From: Lichtheimia corymbifera B2541 | Taxonomy: Eukaryota; Mucoromycota; Mucoromycetes; Mucorales; Lichtheimiaceae | Assembly: GCA_000697475.1 (NCBI GenBank) | Contig: JNEU01000614.1 | Location: 54,118-118,117 of the forward strand | Length of the DNA stretch: 64,000 nt | Direction: 5' to 3' | Part shown: positions 34,467-45,730 of the stretch, piece after piece | Position numbering within the stretch: the stretch's first letter is position 1 | Layout of the letters: every line of letters begins with the position of its first letter | The notes under the pieces: model-generated | Told to the model about the DNA's origin: nothing | The model's database searches: none | The model's input: only the letters and a program-made list of their open reading frames with translations | Position numbers and translations under genes: made by a program

Positions 34467-35140
34467 CTGGTAGTTTATTTGCTGAGGATCCTTATACTCC
34501 ATCCCCCAAACCACCATCAATCAATTTCAGTTTCATGCCATGATAGCGCACACATACACAATAGCTTGAATATCCATGCTATTCATTCCTCTGCATATTG
34601 AATAAACGAATCAAGTCATTATGGAAGGCGGTTTGGTATTTTGAAAGATTCAAGAACAGTCGATCCTTGATGCTGGTTTGCTTCTCACGCTATTTGTGTG
34701 ACATGAATTCAATAACAAGTGCAGTGATTGAGTATGCGGAACAAGGAGCAAAATGAGCCAGGGAATGTCCTTTGTCCCACTTTGATGATGAGACACGATT
34801 TGTGTATTACCAACATGCTGGATCGTATGTTTATAACCCCTGTATCACAAACATTGGGCGTATATACTTTCATTAATTCGATAATAATGAAGCATTGTTC
34901 ATCTTCACACCAGTTGAAAGATGGGTCAGTGAGCCTTTTGGTGAGTTCATGGGCACCATTGATTGCTGAGCATGGCACCTCATGTAGTAAAAAGGATTGC
35001 AATGCACACTGCTGTATTACTCAAACTCTGCTCCTTGCATAATCATTTCATGCAAATTAAGCAATTATTATGATCATTTTCGCTAGCATGACTTTTGACG
35101 GGGGTGAAATGTTGATCCTATTTCTGTACTACATGTCAAA
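34467..35140. other. Intergenic, no feature seen
   Basis: Spacer between the two secreted paralogs. No gene or repeat recognised. Confidence 0.4.
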
Positions 35141-35207
35141 GAGATAAAAGGTAGCTTTTTTTTTTTTTGCTTTGATCGTTGTAGAATCTATTATATCCAT
35201 CATCATC

Positions 35208-35966
35208 ATGAAGACATTTGCGACCTTATTCGCCATTGCATCCTCCCTGGTATTGCCATCGATGGCCGATGGTCCTGGTTTTATTCTTGGAACATGGTGG
35301 AAGATGGAGAACACGCCTTCCGATGGTCTCAGGGACATTACTTTTCCCATGTCGATGCCGAATGCTACGCATGAAAGCGGATACTACTTTATGCAATCGT
35401 TCTTCTTTGAAGGCACAGGGGAAGTGGGCTATACTGGACTACAACCCAGAGAGGATGCTGATAACAAGAGCGTTGTACATGGTGTTTTCTCAAGCTTTAT
35501 CGATGGTACAACGACGGACGATGCCAATTGCCATGATGGTGCTGATGATGGACCTGGTGTAAGCTGTGCTGTGGAGATCAAGGTGCCATCTTATGACCAC
35601 TTGTATCATCTTGTGATTGAAAACACAAAGGACACAACATGGAAAGGAACCTTACTCGATACTGTCACCAAGGAAGAAACTCACATTGGCTCTTTTACTT
35701 TACCATCCAAGGCCAAAGGTATCACTGACAGCTTCCAATCGATTGTGGAGTACTATCCTTGGAACGACGGTCGCCAAACACTCCCTTGTGACGAATTGCC
35801 TTGGACAGAAGCTTACTTTGGTGTCCCCACCACAAAGACAAAGGGTGCTGGCCCAGGTCATATTGACCCATTCAAGGAAATTAACGAGCAATGCAAAAAC
35901 AAGGTCAATTTCAAGCAATCGGAAAAGGATGGTGGCTATATTCCAGAATGTGGTTTCAGAAAGTAA
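35208..35966 (+). CDS. Secreted DUF3472-like protein, copy 2
   Basis: 252 aa, signal peptide MKTFATLFAIASSLVLPSMA, about 75 percent identical to copy 1 by eye, with every Cys conserved. The start at ATG 35208 is chosen because it aligns with copy 1; the longer open frame upstream lacks another ATG. The gene ends GGYIPECGFRK. Both copies have TATA-like boxes at the same distance, so they are likely co-regulated. Substitutions are frequent in charged surface positions, while the aromatic core (YYFMQSF) and the YYPWN motif are unchanged. Confidence 0.8.
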   Translation: MKTFATLFAIASSLVLPSMADGPGFILGTWWKMENTPSDGLRDITFPMSMPNATHESGYYFMQSFFFEGTGEVGYTGLQPREDADNKSVVHGVFSSFIDGTTTDDANCHDGADDGPGVSCAVEIKVPSYDHLYHLVIENTKDTTWKGTLLDTVTKEETHIGSFTLPSKAKGITDSFQSIVEYYPWNDGRQTLPCDELPWTEAYFGVPTTKTKGAGPGHIDPFKEINEQCKNKVNFKQSEKDGGYIPECGFRK

Positions 35967-36129
35967 ATAAAATTTGTAACCCTCTCAAAAGTCAAACATT
36001 GGGAAAAAAAGGAATGATCATTAAACGTAAAGAGAAATACATGCCAAATTACTATTGAATGCGTAGTAATAACTTCTAGATCAGGAGGAAGGGTATAAAA
36101 TGTAACGGCACAATGTGTGCTTAGTGCTG

Positions 36130-39100
36130 TCATGATTTGGAATCGTTCACATAATTGCTTGGAAAGAGGCCTGACACAGGCTTGCCAGTACCTAAAAAGT
36201 GACAAGATAAATGAATACATGATGATGCCTATAAAGTATAAAAAGACTTACCATCGTCCTTGTATCCCATCCACCATACATTATCGCTGGCATCAGTCAC
36301 CACAATGGGTTCATTGGCATCAAAGCCCAGTTCTCCATACTCCTTTGCTTCGAATGGGTACTTTGCGTGATACAGCCGTGGATTGTCATCACTTGGAGGT
36401 TCATTAGAATTGGCTGCTGCTGCTGATGCCATCAATGCTGCAAAGGCTGATCCTACGGCTGGTGTTGGATCTTGTTGCAAATGTTTCTCATTCGAAGGAC
36501 CAGCTGCTGCTCCTGCTGCAGCAGCTCCTGCAATGGCAGCGGCAGCACCTGCACCCAATGTCTTGGCTTGTGCACTATCGAGCATGGCTACCAAGCTTGA
36601 AGGTCGATTGTTTTGGCCGGGCAAGTAGGGTGGCATGGGTTCTGGGACATCAGGCTCACTGTATTTCCTCTTTGCAAACAAAGCCAACAGGCCAGCACCG
36701 ACCAAGACGAAGATGAGACCCAAGGAAATGGCAATAGAAATAAGAATCACAGCCGGTACAGGGAGATGATCTAAGAACAGGTTGAGTGAAAACTCAAGAC
36801 ATGATCCAAATATTACTTACGAATGACATTAATCGCCGTACAACACATTGTCTCACGGAAAACTTCTTGTAATTGGCCTGGGGTACCATCCATCTTTGTA
36901 GAAAGCGCGAGTGGGAACCATTGCGAACCATCGTAAAGAGCAGCGCTGACATTGCCAAAGGTATCAAGGTCCAAATGGCCACTTGCCAACAACATGTATT
37001 CGGAGTCTGCAGGATAGCGAGATTCACTTGGGGAAGAATCAATTGGCATAAACACCAGTTGGCGAATATCACTTGAGGGACCAAGATGTGCATCTAGACA
37101 ATGGGGGTTCAATATGGTATAGGGTCATTGTTTGTTCCAACTTACCTATATTGGAATATGTTTGTCCATCCCAAGTGCCAAGGAAACTTGCGGTTTCGTT
37201 GCGACCAGCAACAATGGCTTCTTTGTTTGGACCACTGAGAACAGCTCTTACAGTACCAATGGATGCAGTAGTATCTTGTTGAGACATGGCACTCCAAGAG
37301 GTACCTTGCGTTTGCATTGTAGCCACTGCTGTAGGTGTGTGATCCACTGTCAAGTCACCGGCTGCAATCACTTGCTCGTTGGTCACTGCCAGGTCGTATA
37401 CGCTACCACCGATACCCATGGCAATTGTATTCCATTGTGTCTTTTCTACATCCAATCGGCAAACAGAAGGACAACCCATGGATCCCACGTTGGAAAAGTT
37501 GCCACCAACATAAATGGATGTGCCATCAGGCTGCAAGCGTACCGCGTTGACAACACCAGGAGATCCATCAGCAGCTATATAGAACCGACCAGAGATGATT
37601 AGAAAAAAAATTGGGAGGCTGTATTAACAATCTTACCGTGAACACCACCAACATCAATACGTTTGCGTGCTTTCAAGTCATAGATGGCAAAGCTAGTGAC
37701 CTGGGTATTGCCTTCTTCTCCAAGCGTCCCGGTGAAATGGCCACCAATGTATAATTTATCTTTGAGCTGAACGAGTGAGAGGACTTGGCCATCCAATTGA
37801 GCACCACCAAGGCCATGCCATGTCCCATCTTGATAGAGTGCCAAGTTGCGAATGCCATTGGTGAGGTTGAAACGTCCACCCACGATCGCTACCGTCTTGT
37901 TTTGTCCATCTGCTGTAACATTATGCCAGAAAACGCCCGTGTTGATCGTGCCTGCAGAGTCGTTTAGCAAATAGGGTGTCCAAAGGTTGTTGGTATCAAG
38001 CAAAGAAACGTCATCAGCACGATAGGTTTGTGCACCAAGAATTCGACCTGCCAAAATGGATGTGGTTGCATTGATCGTTTCGTTGCCAATGATCGTGCCG
38101 ACTACAAGTGAGGATGGTTCGATCCATCTTTGTTCTGAAATGCTCCATACAACATTGCCAAGATGAGTGCTCGTAGGTTGGCCAACCAAGTGCGTAAAGT
38201 TTCCAGAAACCAAAAGGGTTGCATTGTTGTCGTACAAGAGGTGGGTCACAGGTCCATCCACACCCTGCATGATGGTCGTTGTTGTTTGTTAGTGTTCCGT
38301 TTTTAGAAAGTCATCTACCAAACATGACACTTACCCTTCCCATGGATGACCATTGACGCGTTGTCAGATCATAACGTGCAAGATTGTTGAGTTGTGTTCC
38401 ACCAGCATTGGCTGCGGCTGTGCCATTGAATACACCACCAATAAACAGCGCTGTAATAACATTGTGAGTATATAAACCAAATGGAGGGGGGTTTTACTTA
38501 CATGAATTAGCGTTTGCAACAGAGTACACACTTCCATTGACACCGACGTCATTGAGAGGTACCATGCGACCCGAGGTATAGTCATAAGAAACAATGCTGC
38601 GATAAGTGCCATTGGGACTTGAGAATTGACCACCAATGTATAAAGTATTTCCACCAGAGGTATCAATCGAACGCACTGTAGAGCCACGCGCTAATTGTTC
38701 TATAAATTATGTGTGAATAAGGGTGAATGACCCATGATGATGAGGAGGAGATCTTACCTGTCAAAGGGTGCCATGCAGGTGTAATGTGCTGAGAATAGTT
38801 CTGTGGGCTGTATTCCAATATGCTGACCAGGGTTGCATTTGTACCATTGCGCACAAATTGAAAAGTATCAGCGACCAGACTAACCGAGCTACCTGATGCG
38901 GTGGCATTGACTGATGGCTTTAGGGTGATGGTTGGATGGAATGCGTCTGTGGATGCTGCAATGAAGCCGTTATAAATCATGGTTGTCTTGTCGTCATAGC
39001 TCGTTTGATCGATGGTGACCGTGGTTGTCATGGCAGGAGCAAATTGCAATGTCAAGTCCACTTGAGTGCGTTGATCACAGCTACTACTGCCAACACATCC

Positions 39101-40742
39101 GGGGGTGGTTGCATACACAGCATACTGGCCCTGCACAGGGATGTTCCTGAATAATAAATATCGTGGTTAGCGGGATGATACAACACACACACACACACAC
39201 GCATGCATGCATTTGCAACACTTACGGTGCATATGTAACGGATGTATTGGTCGTTTTCAATTCGGATGCAGGTATCGATGCAGTCAAAAAGTCTTGATAG
39301 ATGCCGTACACAAATTGTGATTGCCAATCTCCTGTGGTGGTCGTTGTACTGCTGGATGGTGTACTTGATGCACAAGAATTGCTGCTGTTACCATTACCTG
39401 CTTGTGGATGAACCGCAATGTCTATATAAATGCGTGGTTAATAGAAAGAAAAGAGGGATAGGGTAGACAAACTTGCCTGATTGGAAAATCTCGACACCAC
39501 CAAGACCACCACCTTGGCCATACCACGAATCGATTTGAATACGAATGCCCGTTGCCGATGGTGAGTTGAGTACTGTAAAGTCTTGATAACCCACGGTGGT
39601 ATCATTGGAAAGTGTACAATCGGTGGTGCAAGTAGTGGTTTCATGGGTGATGGGATCAATGTAAGAAAGTTCAAAGTACTCGTTGGAGCCTAGTGCAATG
39701 ATACTACAACAAATTCCGTCATTTAGTAAACAAACATACATGTGCATTGACAAACAGGATTGGGATGCATGAATCATCACCTGAATGAACGTGTTCCACG
39801 GCCTTCAAGGTTGGCGTTGCTGATACGAAACATGGTGGGTTTGACTGAATATCCAAATGAAGCATCCCAGTAGCCTGGCACACCATCTTGAAGCAACCAA
39901 GGCTCTTCTTGTGTTTCATTACTGCTTCCACAAATGATATTCTTTGGATTGCTGTAGTTGCCGCTCAATGCACTATTCCCTGCTGTAACGGTCTATATAT
40001 ATATATATCAAATTAGACACCGTATGACGGTATATACCACCACCACACTACTTACTGTTGTAGGCGATGCGAGATTGACGGCTTGGCTACTATTGGCATT
40101 GTAGTATACGCCATCACCCGTTGCTTCAAAGCGACCACCAAACAAGACGGTGTTACGTGCGTTGTTGCGTGTGATAGTATAAACAGGACCATTGAATCCG
40201 TTCCATGGTACAGGGCCCCAGCTGTTGTTTCCAGGAAACCAAAAAGCGACGTGTCCACTACCGAAAAGAGTCGCGTTGGTAGTGCCGATAGGAGCAGTGA
40301 AATCACCACCCACATAAACTGTATCATTGTCGCACATGAGTGATTGTACAGGGCCATCGAGACCTTGACCCAAAGGATAAAGTGTATCGGATGTCACGTC
40401 ATATCGCACAATGTTGTTGACAGCTGTATTATTGAATGTGGTGAAGGATCCACCAAAGTAGACATTGTTGTTGTGAGCACAAGTTGCCAGGATATCACCA
40501 TTGTTATTAGCAATTAACTGAAAAGTATGATTGTTTTGTAGCACAACCGATGATGGATCAGACACCGATTCAAATTGTCTCGTGTCGCGAAAAGGTGATA
40601 TGCCTGCATAGTCGCCTGCAAAGCCAAGTTGTCCGATAGCGTCTAGCTTGATGACAGGTAGATCAACAGGTGTCGCATGTAAAAGTAATGGTGATAGTAA
40701 CAGGTACAGTGAGACGAGAGCGATCCATGGGAAGCGAATCAT
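36130..40742 (-). CDS. RAX2: Rax2-like cortical polarity protein with C-terminal SH3 domain
   Basis: Large type I membrane protein of 1311 aa in 12 exons (5' to 3': 40742-40056, 39992-39781, 39703-39477, 39421-39226, 39146-38758, 38699-38502, 38450-38335, 38264-37637, 37574-37146, 37093-36821, 36770-36252, 36191-36130). A signal peptide is followed by an N-glycosylation-rich ectodomain with repeated kelch-like blades of the type VYFGGSF, VYVGGDF, LYIGGQF and IYVGGNF, the hallmark of Rax2, a landmark for bud or tip position in yeasts and hyphae. One transmembrane helix (AVILISIAISLGLIFVLVGA) leads to an Ala-rich linker and then an SH3 domain (AKYPFEAKEYGELGF ... WWMGY ... GLFPSNYV) at the very end. 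The fourth exon-intron boundary from the start (exon 39703-39477) uses a GC donor. A (CA)n tract lies in the intron at about 39,180. It faces a RhoGAP gene across a shared promoter region. Confidence 0.9.
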
Positions 40743-40910
40743 TGTCAAAAGGTCGCTCGTTCTCTCACTCCCTGATGTACAATGGCGTGAAAAGTGGTGA
40801 TTCCAGTTGTAGAAAAAGGGCGGTGGTCGTTATAGTGTTCGCTCTCTCTCTTTTTGTTGTTGACGTTGTGTGTCTCGAGTCTATAAAGAGTAAAAGGAAA
40901 ACAAAGAGAG

Positions 40911-40956
<46 letters not shown>

Positions 40957-41002
40957 GAGGGAGAGAGAAAGAGAGAGAGAGAGAGGAGAGGAAGAAAAAA
41001 AA

Positions 41003-41035
<33 letters not shown>

Positions 41036-41498
41036 CACAGAAAAGGAACACAGGGAGTAGCACTATTGAAAATCTTGGGCGTAACCACCACAGCTTGCTC
41101 TATACAACAAGGCACACTCCGAGATGAAGTAGTAGTGGTAGTAGAAAGATGGTGTGAAATCGCAGTAAAAAGAATATGGATCAAGAAGGGCTTGATTGAT
41201 ATAAAATATGTGTGAGAGTGTGTGTATGGGAGAATAGGAGTATTATGAGGAGAGAGGAGACTGCATGTCGACAGGGATTATTATCATCCAACATCATCCA
41301 CCATCATATTGTGCTTCATCTGGGCGGTCGTTGTAAGCTCATGTTACCAAGTACCTAGAATGGAAGGACATGTTACACACATTTTGACTAGCGGCAGCTT
41401 TGGCTGAGTGTGAGTCTCTCTGTTGTACCTGCCACACACACAAGTCGTTGCTGACTTGGGTCTATACACCACCACCACCCACTTTTTTTTGTGCAGCC
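40743..41498. promoter_or_regulatory. Divergent promoter region with (GA)n microsatellite
   Basis: 756 bp between two start codons in head-to-head arrangement. It contains a purine tract from about 40,905 to 41,034 with two long GA runs interrupted by GAAAGGGAGGGAGAG and GAAGAAAAAAAAT. Such tracts commonly exclude nucleosomes or bind GAGA-type factors; that role is inferred. Confidence 0.5.
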
Positions 41499-44026
41499 AT
41501 GGTCCAATATCTCATCGCCGTCTGGGATTATGCAGCCGAAGGTGAATTCGAACTCTCTTTCAGACAAGGCGACCGAATCAAACTCCTCGAGAAACACAAT
41601 GACGACTGGTGGGAAGGTACATTGACACTTTTTCTCCATTCCCAACAACTTATATCTCTCTCTTCCCCCCAGGTGAACTCAATGACGAGATTGGTTTCTT
41701 CCCTGCCAATAGAATACGACTAGAAACTGAGCATGAAGAGCAGTGTATGTAGGGTGTTATTATGAAAAAGTTGGCACGCCATACTGATACCTTATCAATA
41801 CTACCAGTAGCCGAGCAACAGCAACAACAACACGCTTTTACGGGCAACGACACCACTATCTATCAACAACAACCCTCCTTGATATCCACTGATATTGGAA
41901 ATGGAGCCATGCCGACTGAATCCGAGAAACCAGCGTTACCACCACGCGATATCCGTAATCGTACATCCTACATTGCACCACGAGAATCCTTGGACGAGTT
42001 ACCCGAAGGATGGCAACATGCCTATGGTGAGTCATTTACAACGGGATGGGTGGTCATGGATGGTGGTACTCATATCATTTGCATAAAAAAGATGATAACG
42101 GTACGATTTACTATTTCAATGATCGCACGGGTGAATCACGATGGGATAAGCCAAGTCATGTTGAAGGAGCTGCCAATCAACTTGCAAGCATGGCATTATC
42201 ACCCCCACCACCATCCTCCTCCTCGGTTGTTCCCAATGAAGACATTGAACTAGAACAAGAAGGTCTCCGCAAATTAAATCCCGCTGAAAAAAGTCAATTG
42301 GTAAGTACGATGGCAGTGGTGGATGAGAAAAGAAGAAGGTGGGTAACTCAATCCTATCATCTAGGAATTGAATCATTTACAACCCGAATGGATACGTCAA
42401 CAAGGATTCATTCAGATGAAAATGACAGCTGAAAAGGAGGAAGGTGGAAAGTTGAGTTCTTGGAAATTCTATTATGCTGTGCTATCCAGAGGATTTTTGC
42501 TCTTGTACAAGGATAATTATTCCAAAGCCAAGGTAAATCATTATCCACGTAGTAGAGGCCATGAAGAATGACACTTTGTATTAGAAATATGCCAAGCCAT
42601 TGACCCCTGTTGGTTGCTTTGACCTTGATGGATGTCGTATCGAACCAGCTAGCAAGCAAGATACCAAACGAAAGCATGCTTTCCTCATTACCACGCTTAA
42701 AAAGGTGACGATCTACATTCAAACAAGCAGCGATAAGGAATTATCAGTGTGGCTGGACGCCATTATGCGTGAATTGGTGGCCAGGAAAGAACGAGTGGAT
42801 GGGGTAAGTTTTTTTCTCTCTCTTTTGGCTTGGTTTACTTGAGATTAACGTTTATATTTAGGATAGTGGTAAGTCATCACAACGCTATGGGCAACAGGAT
42901 TCTCATTTCTTGAGCAGAAATCTTGCGACTCTTGCATAGCCTGACCTCTGATTCGGATCAAATGAAAGTCAATCGCAAAATGGACCGTAAAAAAGGTATA
43001 CACAAAGCGAGAGCGTGCTGGATGATAGGATACTAAAGTTAGAATTAGATGTTGATGATAAGGATTGGAAGCATCGATCAAGGAGTGAAGGAGGTGGTAG
43101 TGGAGGAGGAGATGACAAAGGAAGACCCAAGCGATTAGGCAACTGGTTTGCAAAACAGAGCAAGGCTGGTGATAAACTCCAGGCACAGGCTGTAGCTGGA
43201 AGCACATCGATCAACACCACTGCTGGCACTGATGTATTTGGTGGCTATCTAACCATGGATCGCGATGGAGGAATACCACCTGTTGTCCGTGCTTGTGTTG
43301 AGGAAGTCGAAGCAAGAGGCAGGTAGTCAATGAAGGAAACATAGTGTCAGCTGCTAACGTTAAAGTAGGAGTGGCATCTGTTGGCATATATCGATTATCC
43401 GGTCCAGCTTCTATCATTCAAAAATACCGAGCCCTGTTCAATTCTAGTAAGTAAAACATTCATATAACATGCCCAGATGACTGATGGGATGATTGTAGAT
43501 GAATTCGTTTCCTTCCCTGAGGATCTCGATATTAATGCAGTCACCGGCTTGTTGAAGCTTTATTTCCGTGAACTCAAGAATCCACTAATGACCCATGAAT
43601 ATTACGATTACTTTATGGATGCAGCACGTAAGTAATCATGGATCAACAACAAGGTGCATTGACTCATGGACGAAAATAATAGGGATACCCGATTATGATG
43701 AGCGGATGTTTAGGATAAAATCAGTCATTCACGCGTTACCAGGTCCTAATTACACGGTTTTGGAATACTTGATGCGACATTTGAACCATGTGGCTGCTTA
43801 CTGCGAAATCAACAAGATGGAGACATCCAACCTGGCATTAATCTTTTCGGTGGGCTTGCTTCGACCCGAAGGAGATGATCTCAGCAGTATCATGCAAACC
43901 GATCTCCAGAGTAAGGTGGTGGAGGCTATTATACAACAAGTAGACTGGTTCTTTGAAGTCGACGATGAAGATACAGATCAAAATGAAATCGAGGATAATA
44001 CAATCACCCACAACCTGAACATGTAG
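41499..44026 (+). CDS. SH3-WW-PH-RhoGAP protein (with a probable frameshift)
   Basis: GTPase-activating protein for a Rho/Cdc42-type GTPase, about 654 aa if a frame break is resolved. Exons: 41499-41616, 41673-41744, 41808-42026, 42092-42300, 42365-42532, 42585-42803, a 7-nt microexon 42862-42868, 42918-43318 (frame break inside), 43369-43446, 43499-43627, 43683-44026. Domains in order: SH3 (AVWDYAAEGEFELSF, DDWWEG, GFFPANRI), WW (LPEGWQHAY ... YYFNDRTGESRWDKPSH), PH (around residues 230-340, ending VWLDAIMRELV) and RhoGAP (FGGYLTMDRDGGIPPVVRAC, the arginine finger in GIYRLSG, FSVGLLRPEGDD). This order is found in ARHGAP12/15/27-like proteins. The frame changes at the A6 run at 42,989-42,994. 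One extra A there would join the frames, so a sequencing error or a real mutation are both possible. One intron (43319-43368) has a GC donor. Confidence 0.85.
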
Positions 44027-44404
44027 CAATGTAATAAATCATGAATTTCCAATGTTCGACAATCCTTATAATAGAAGCTAGTGTTCATTGAGACCACAAT
44101 AAAGATGACGAATACAACAAAGAGAGACACACAGGAATGAATTACTTGTCGACAGTTGTCAGGTTTATTATCATTTTCAAATTGGGAGAAAATGTGGTAG
44201 TGGTAGGGGGAGAGGAACAACTCGTTACCAATAACCAAAACAAACCCACATCGTTACAAGGGGATTCTTTTCTATCAAGCAAAATCTACATACAAAGGCC
44301 AACTACATGAACATGGAACCGGCACACAACTACCAAAATACAGACGCCAGAGAGCAGGAGAGGGAAGCGTCATACCATAGACGCTCTGGTGGAGAAGCAT
44401 GGCT
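44027..44404. other. Intergenic, no feature seen
   Basis: 3' flank of the RhoGAP gene. No gene recognised. Confidence 0.4.
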
Positions 44405-44525
44405 CTTCACTTGGAGAACTTAACTTTAACTTGGAGAACCTTGGACTTTGGAACTTTCAGAACTTGACTTTAACTTGAGAACTTTGACTTTGACTTTAAC
44501 TTGAGAACTTGAGAACTTGGATCCG
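44405..44525. repeat. Simple AACTTGA/CTTTAAC-type repeat
   Basis: Imperfect repetition of ACTTTAACTTGAGAACTT and shortened variants directly before the minisatellite. Confidence 0.7.
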
Positions 44526-44544
44526 AGAATAAAGAGAAGACCGT

Positions 44545-45145
44545 GCCCACAAAAGGGCCAAAAAAAACATATCCACAAAGGACGATAACCTTGCCCACAA
44601 AAGGGCCAAAAAAAACATATCCACAAAGGACGATAACCTTGCCCACAAAAGGGCCAAAAAAAACATATCCACAAAGGACGATAACCTTGCCCACAAAAGG
44701 GCCAAAAAAAACATATCCACAAAGGACGATAACCTTGCCCACAAAAGGGCCAAAAAAAACATATCCACAAAGGACGATAACCTTGCCCACAAAAGGGCCA
44801 AAAAAAACATATCCACAAAGGACGATAACCTTGCCCACAAAAGGGCCAAAAAAAACATATCCACAAAGGACGATAACCTTGCCCACAAAAGGGCCAAAAA
44901 AAACATATCCACAAAGGACGATAACCTTGCCCACAAAAGGGCCAAAAAAAACATATCCACAAAGGACGATAACCTTGCCCACAAAAGGGCCAAAAAAAAC
45001 ATATCCACAAAGGACGATAACCTTGCCCACAAAAGGGCCAAAAAAAACATATCCACAAAGGACGATAACCTTGCCCACAAAAGGGCCAAAAAAAACATAT
45101 CCACAAAAGGACGATAACCTTGCCCACAAAGGGCCAAAAAAAAAA
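44545..45145 (+). repeat. 48-bp minisatellite, 12 full units plus one partial
   Basis: The unit starts GCCCACAAAAGGGCCAAAAA and ends GGACGATAACCTT. Copies start every 48 bp from 44545 to 45073 with essentially no differences; one extra A in the last full unit gives a 49-bp period before the partial copy at 45122. The length is a multiple of three, so one plus-strand frame and all three minus-strand frames are open across it. I do not call any of these as a gene, since no start region, splice site or non-repetitive coding flank supports them. Confidence 0.97.
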
Positions 45146-45730
45146 CCGTGCCCACAAAGGACAACGACAGGCAAAAGAGCGTCCTGGATCACGGCCCATA
45201 AGTTGATAATGGCATGCAAGCTACACCTCCAAGTAGCAGACCAAGGTATGGATAATGCCTCACATCATCTGTGTGAACAAAGGAAATGATGGAGTTGAAA
45301 GGAGAAAAGAAACCAATAGATCAAAAAGTGCGCGATACTCCCATTTTATTGTTCCCCCGCAGTGAATGAATGACGTGTACATTGTTACTGGCACGACGAT
45401 TGTAGGAGTTTCAGATTTAAAGCGTACACCAACACCACATGATACCACCACCATGCTGTAAATATGTATGAAAGGATGAAGAATAAAATTCGTTGATTTA
45501 GAGATAGACCGGGCATGTTACGATGAATTACATTGATAAGGGCGAGTAATGGATGATGCATTAGATAAGAAATATAAATGACGACAGTAAAGGCAGCGAT
45601 ATTGCGTAATACGGTAAGGACGCAAGAACCATTATGATCGAGTTTCAATTTCTCGTCGCTCTTTCTTTCTTCCCCTCCCTTTCTTTCATTTTTCAAAAGT
45701 CTTGTATTATCTTGAGCCCACACCTCTTCT
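45146..45730. other. Intergenic upstream of the RING gene
   Basis: No gene recognised; a pyrimidine-rich stretch precedes the start codon at 45731. Confidence 0.4.

Noticed and set aside
39181..39211. (CA)n and GCATGCATGCAT tract as a separate element
   Set aside because: It lies wholly inside an intron of the RAX2-like gene and is an ordinary microsatellite.
40745..41215. Open frames rich in Arg-Glu or Ser-Leu over 40.9-41.2 kb
   Set aside because: They are translations of the (GA)n tract in a divergent promoter, not genes.
44426..45289. Long open frames of about 220-257 codons across the minisatellite on both strands
   Set aside because: They arise because the 48-bp unit is divisible by three and lacks stops in several frames; no unique coding flank, start context or splice support.
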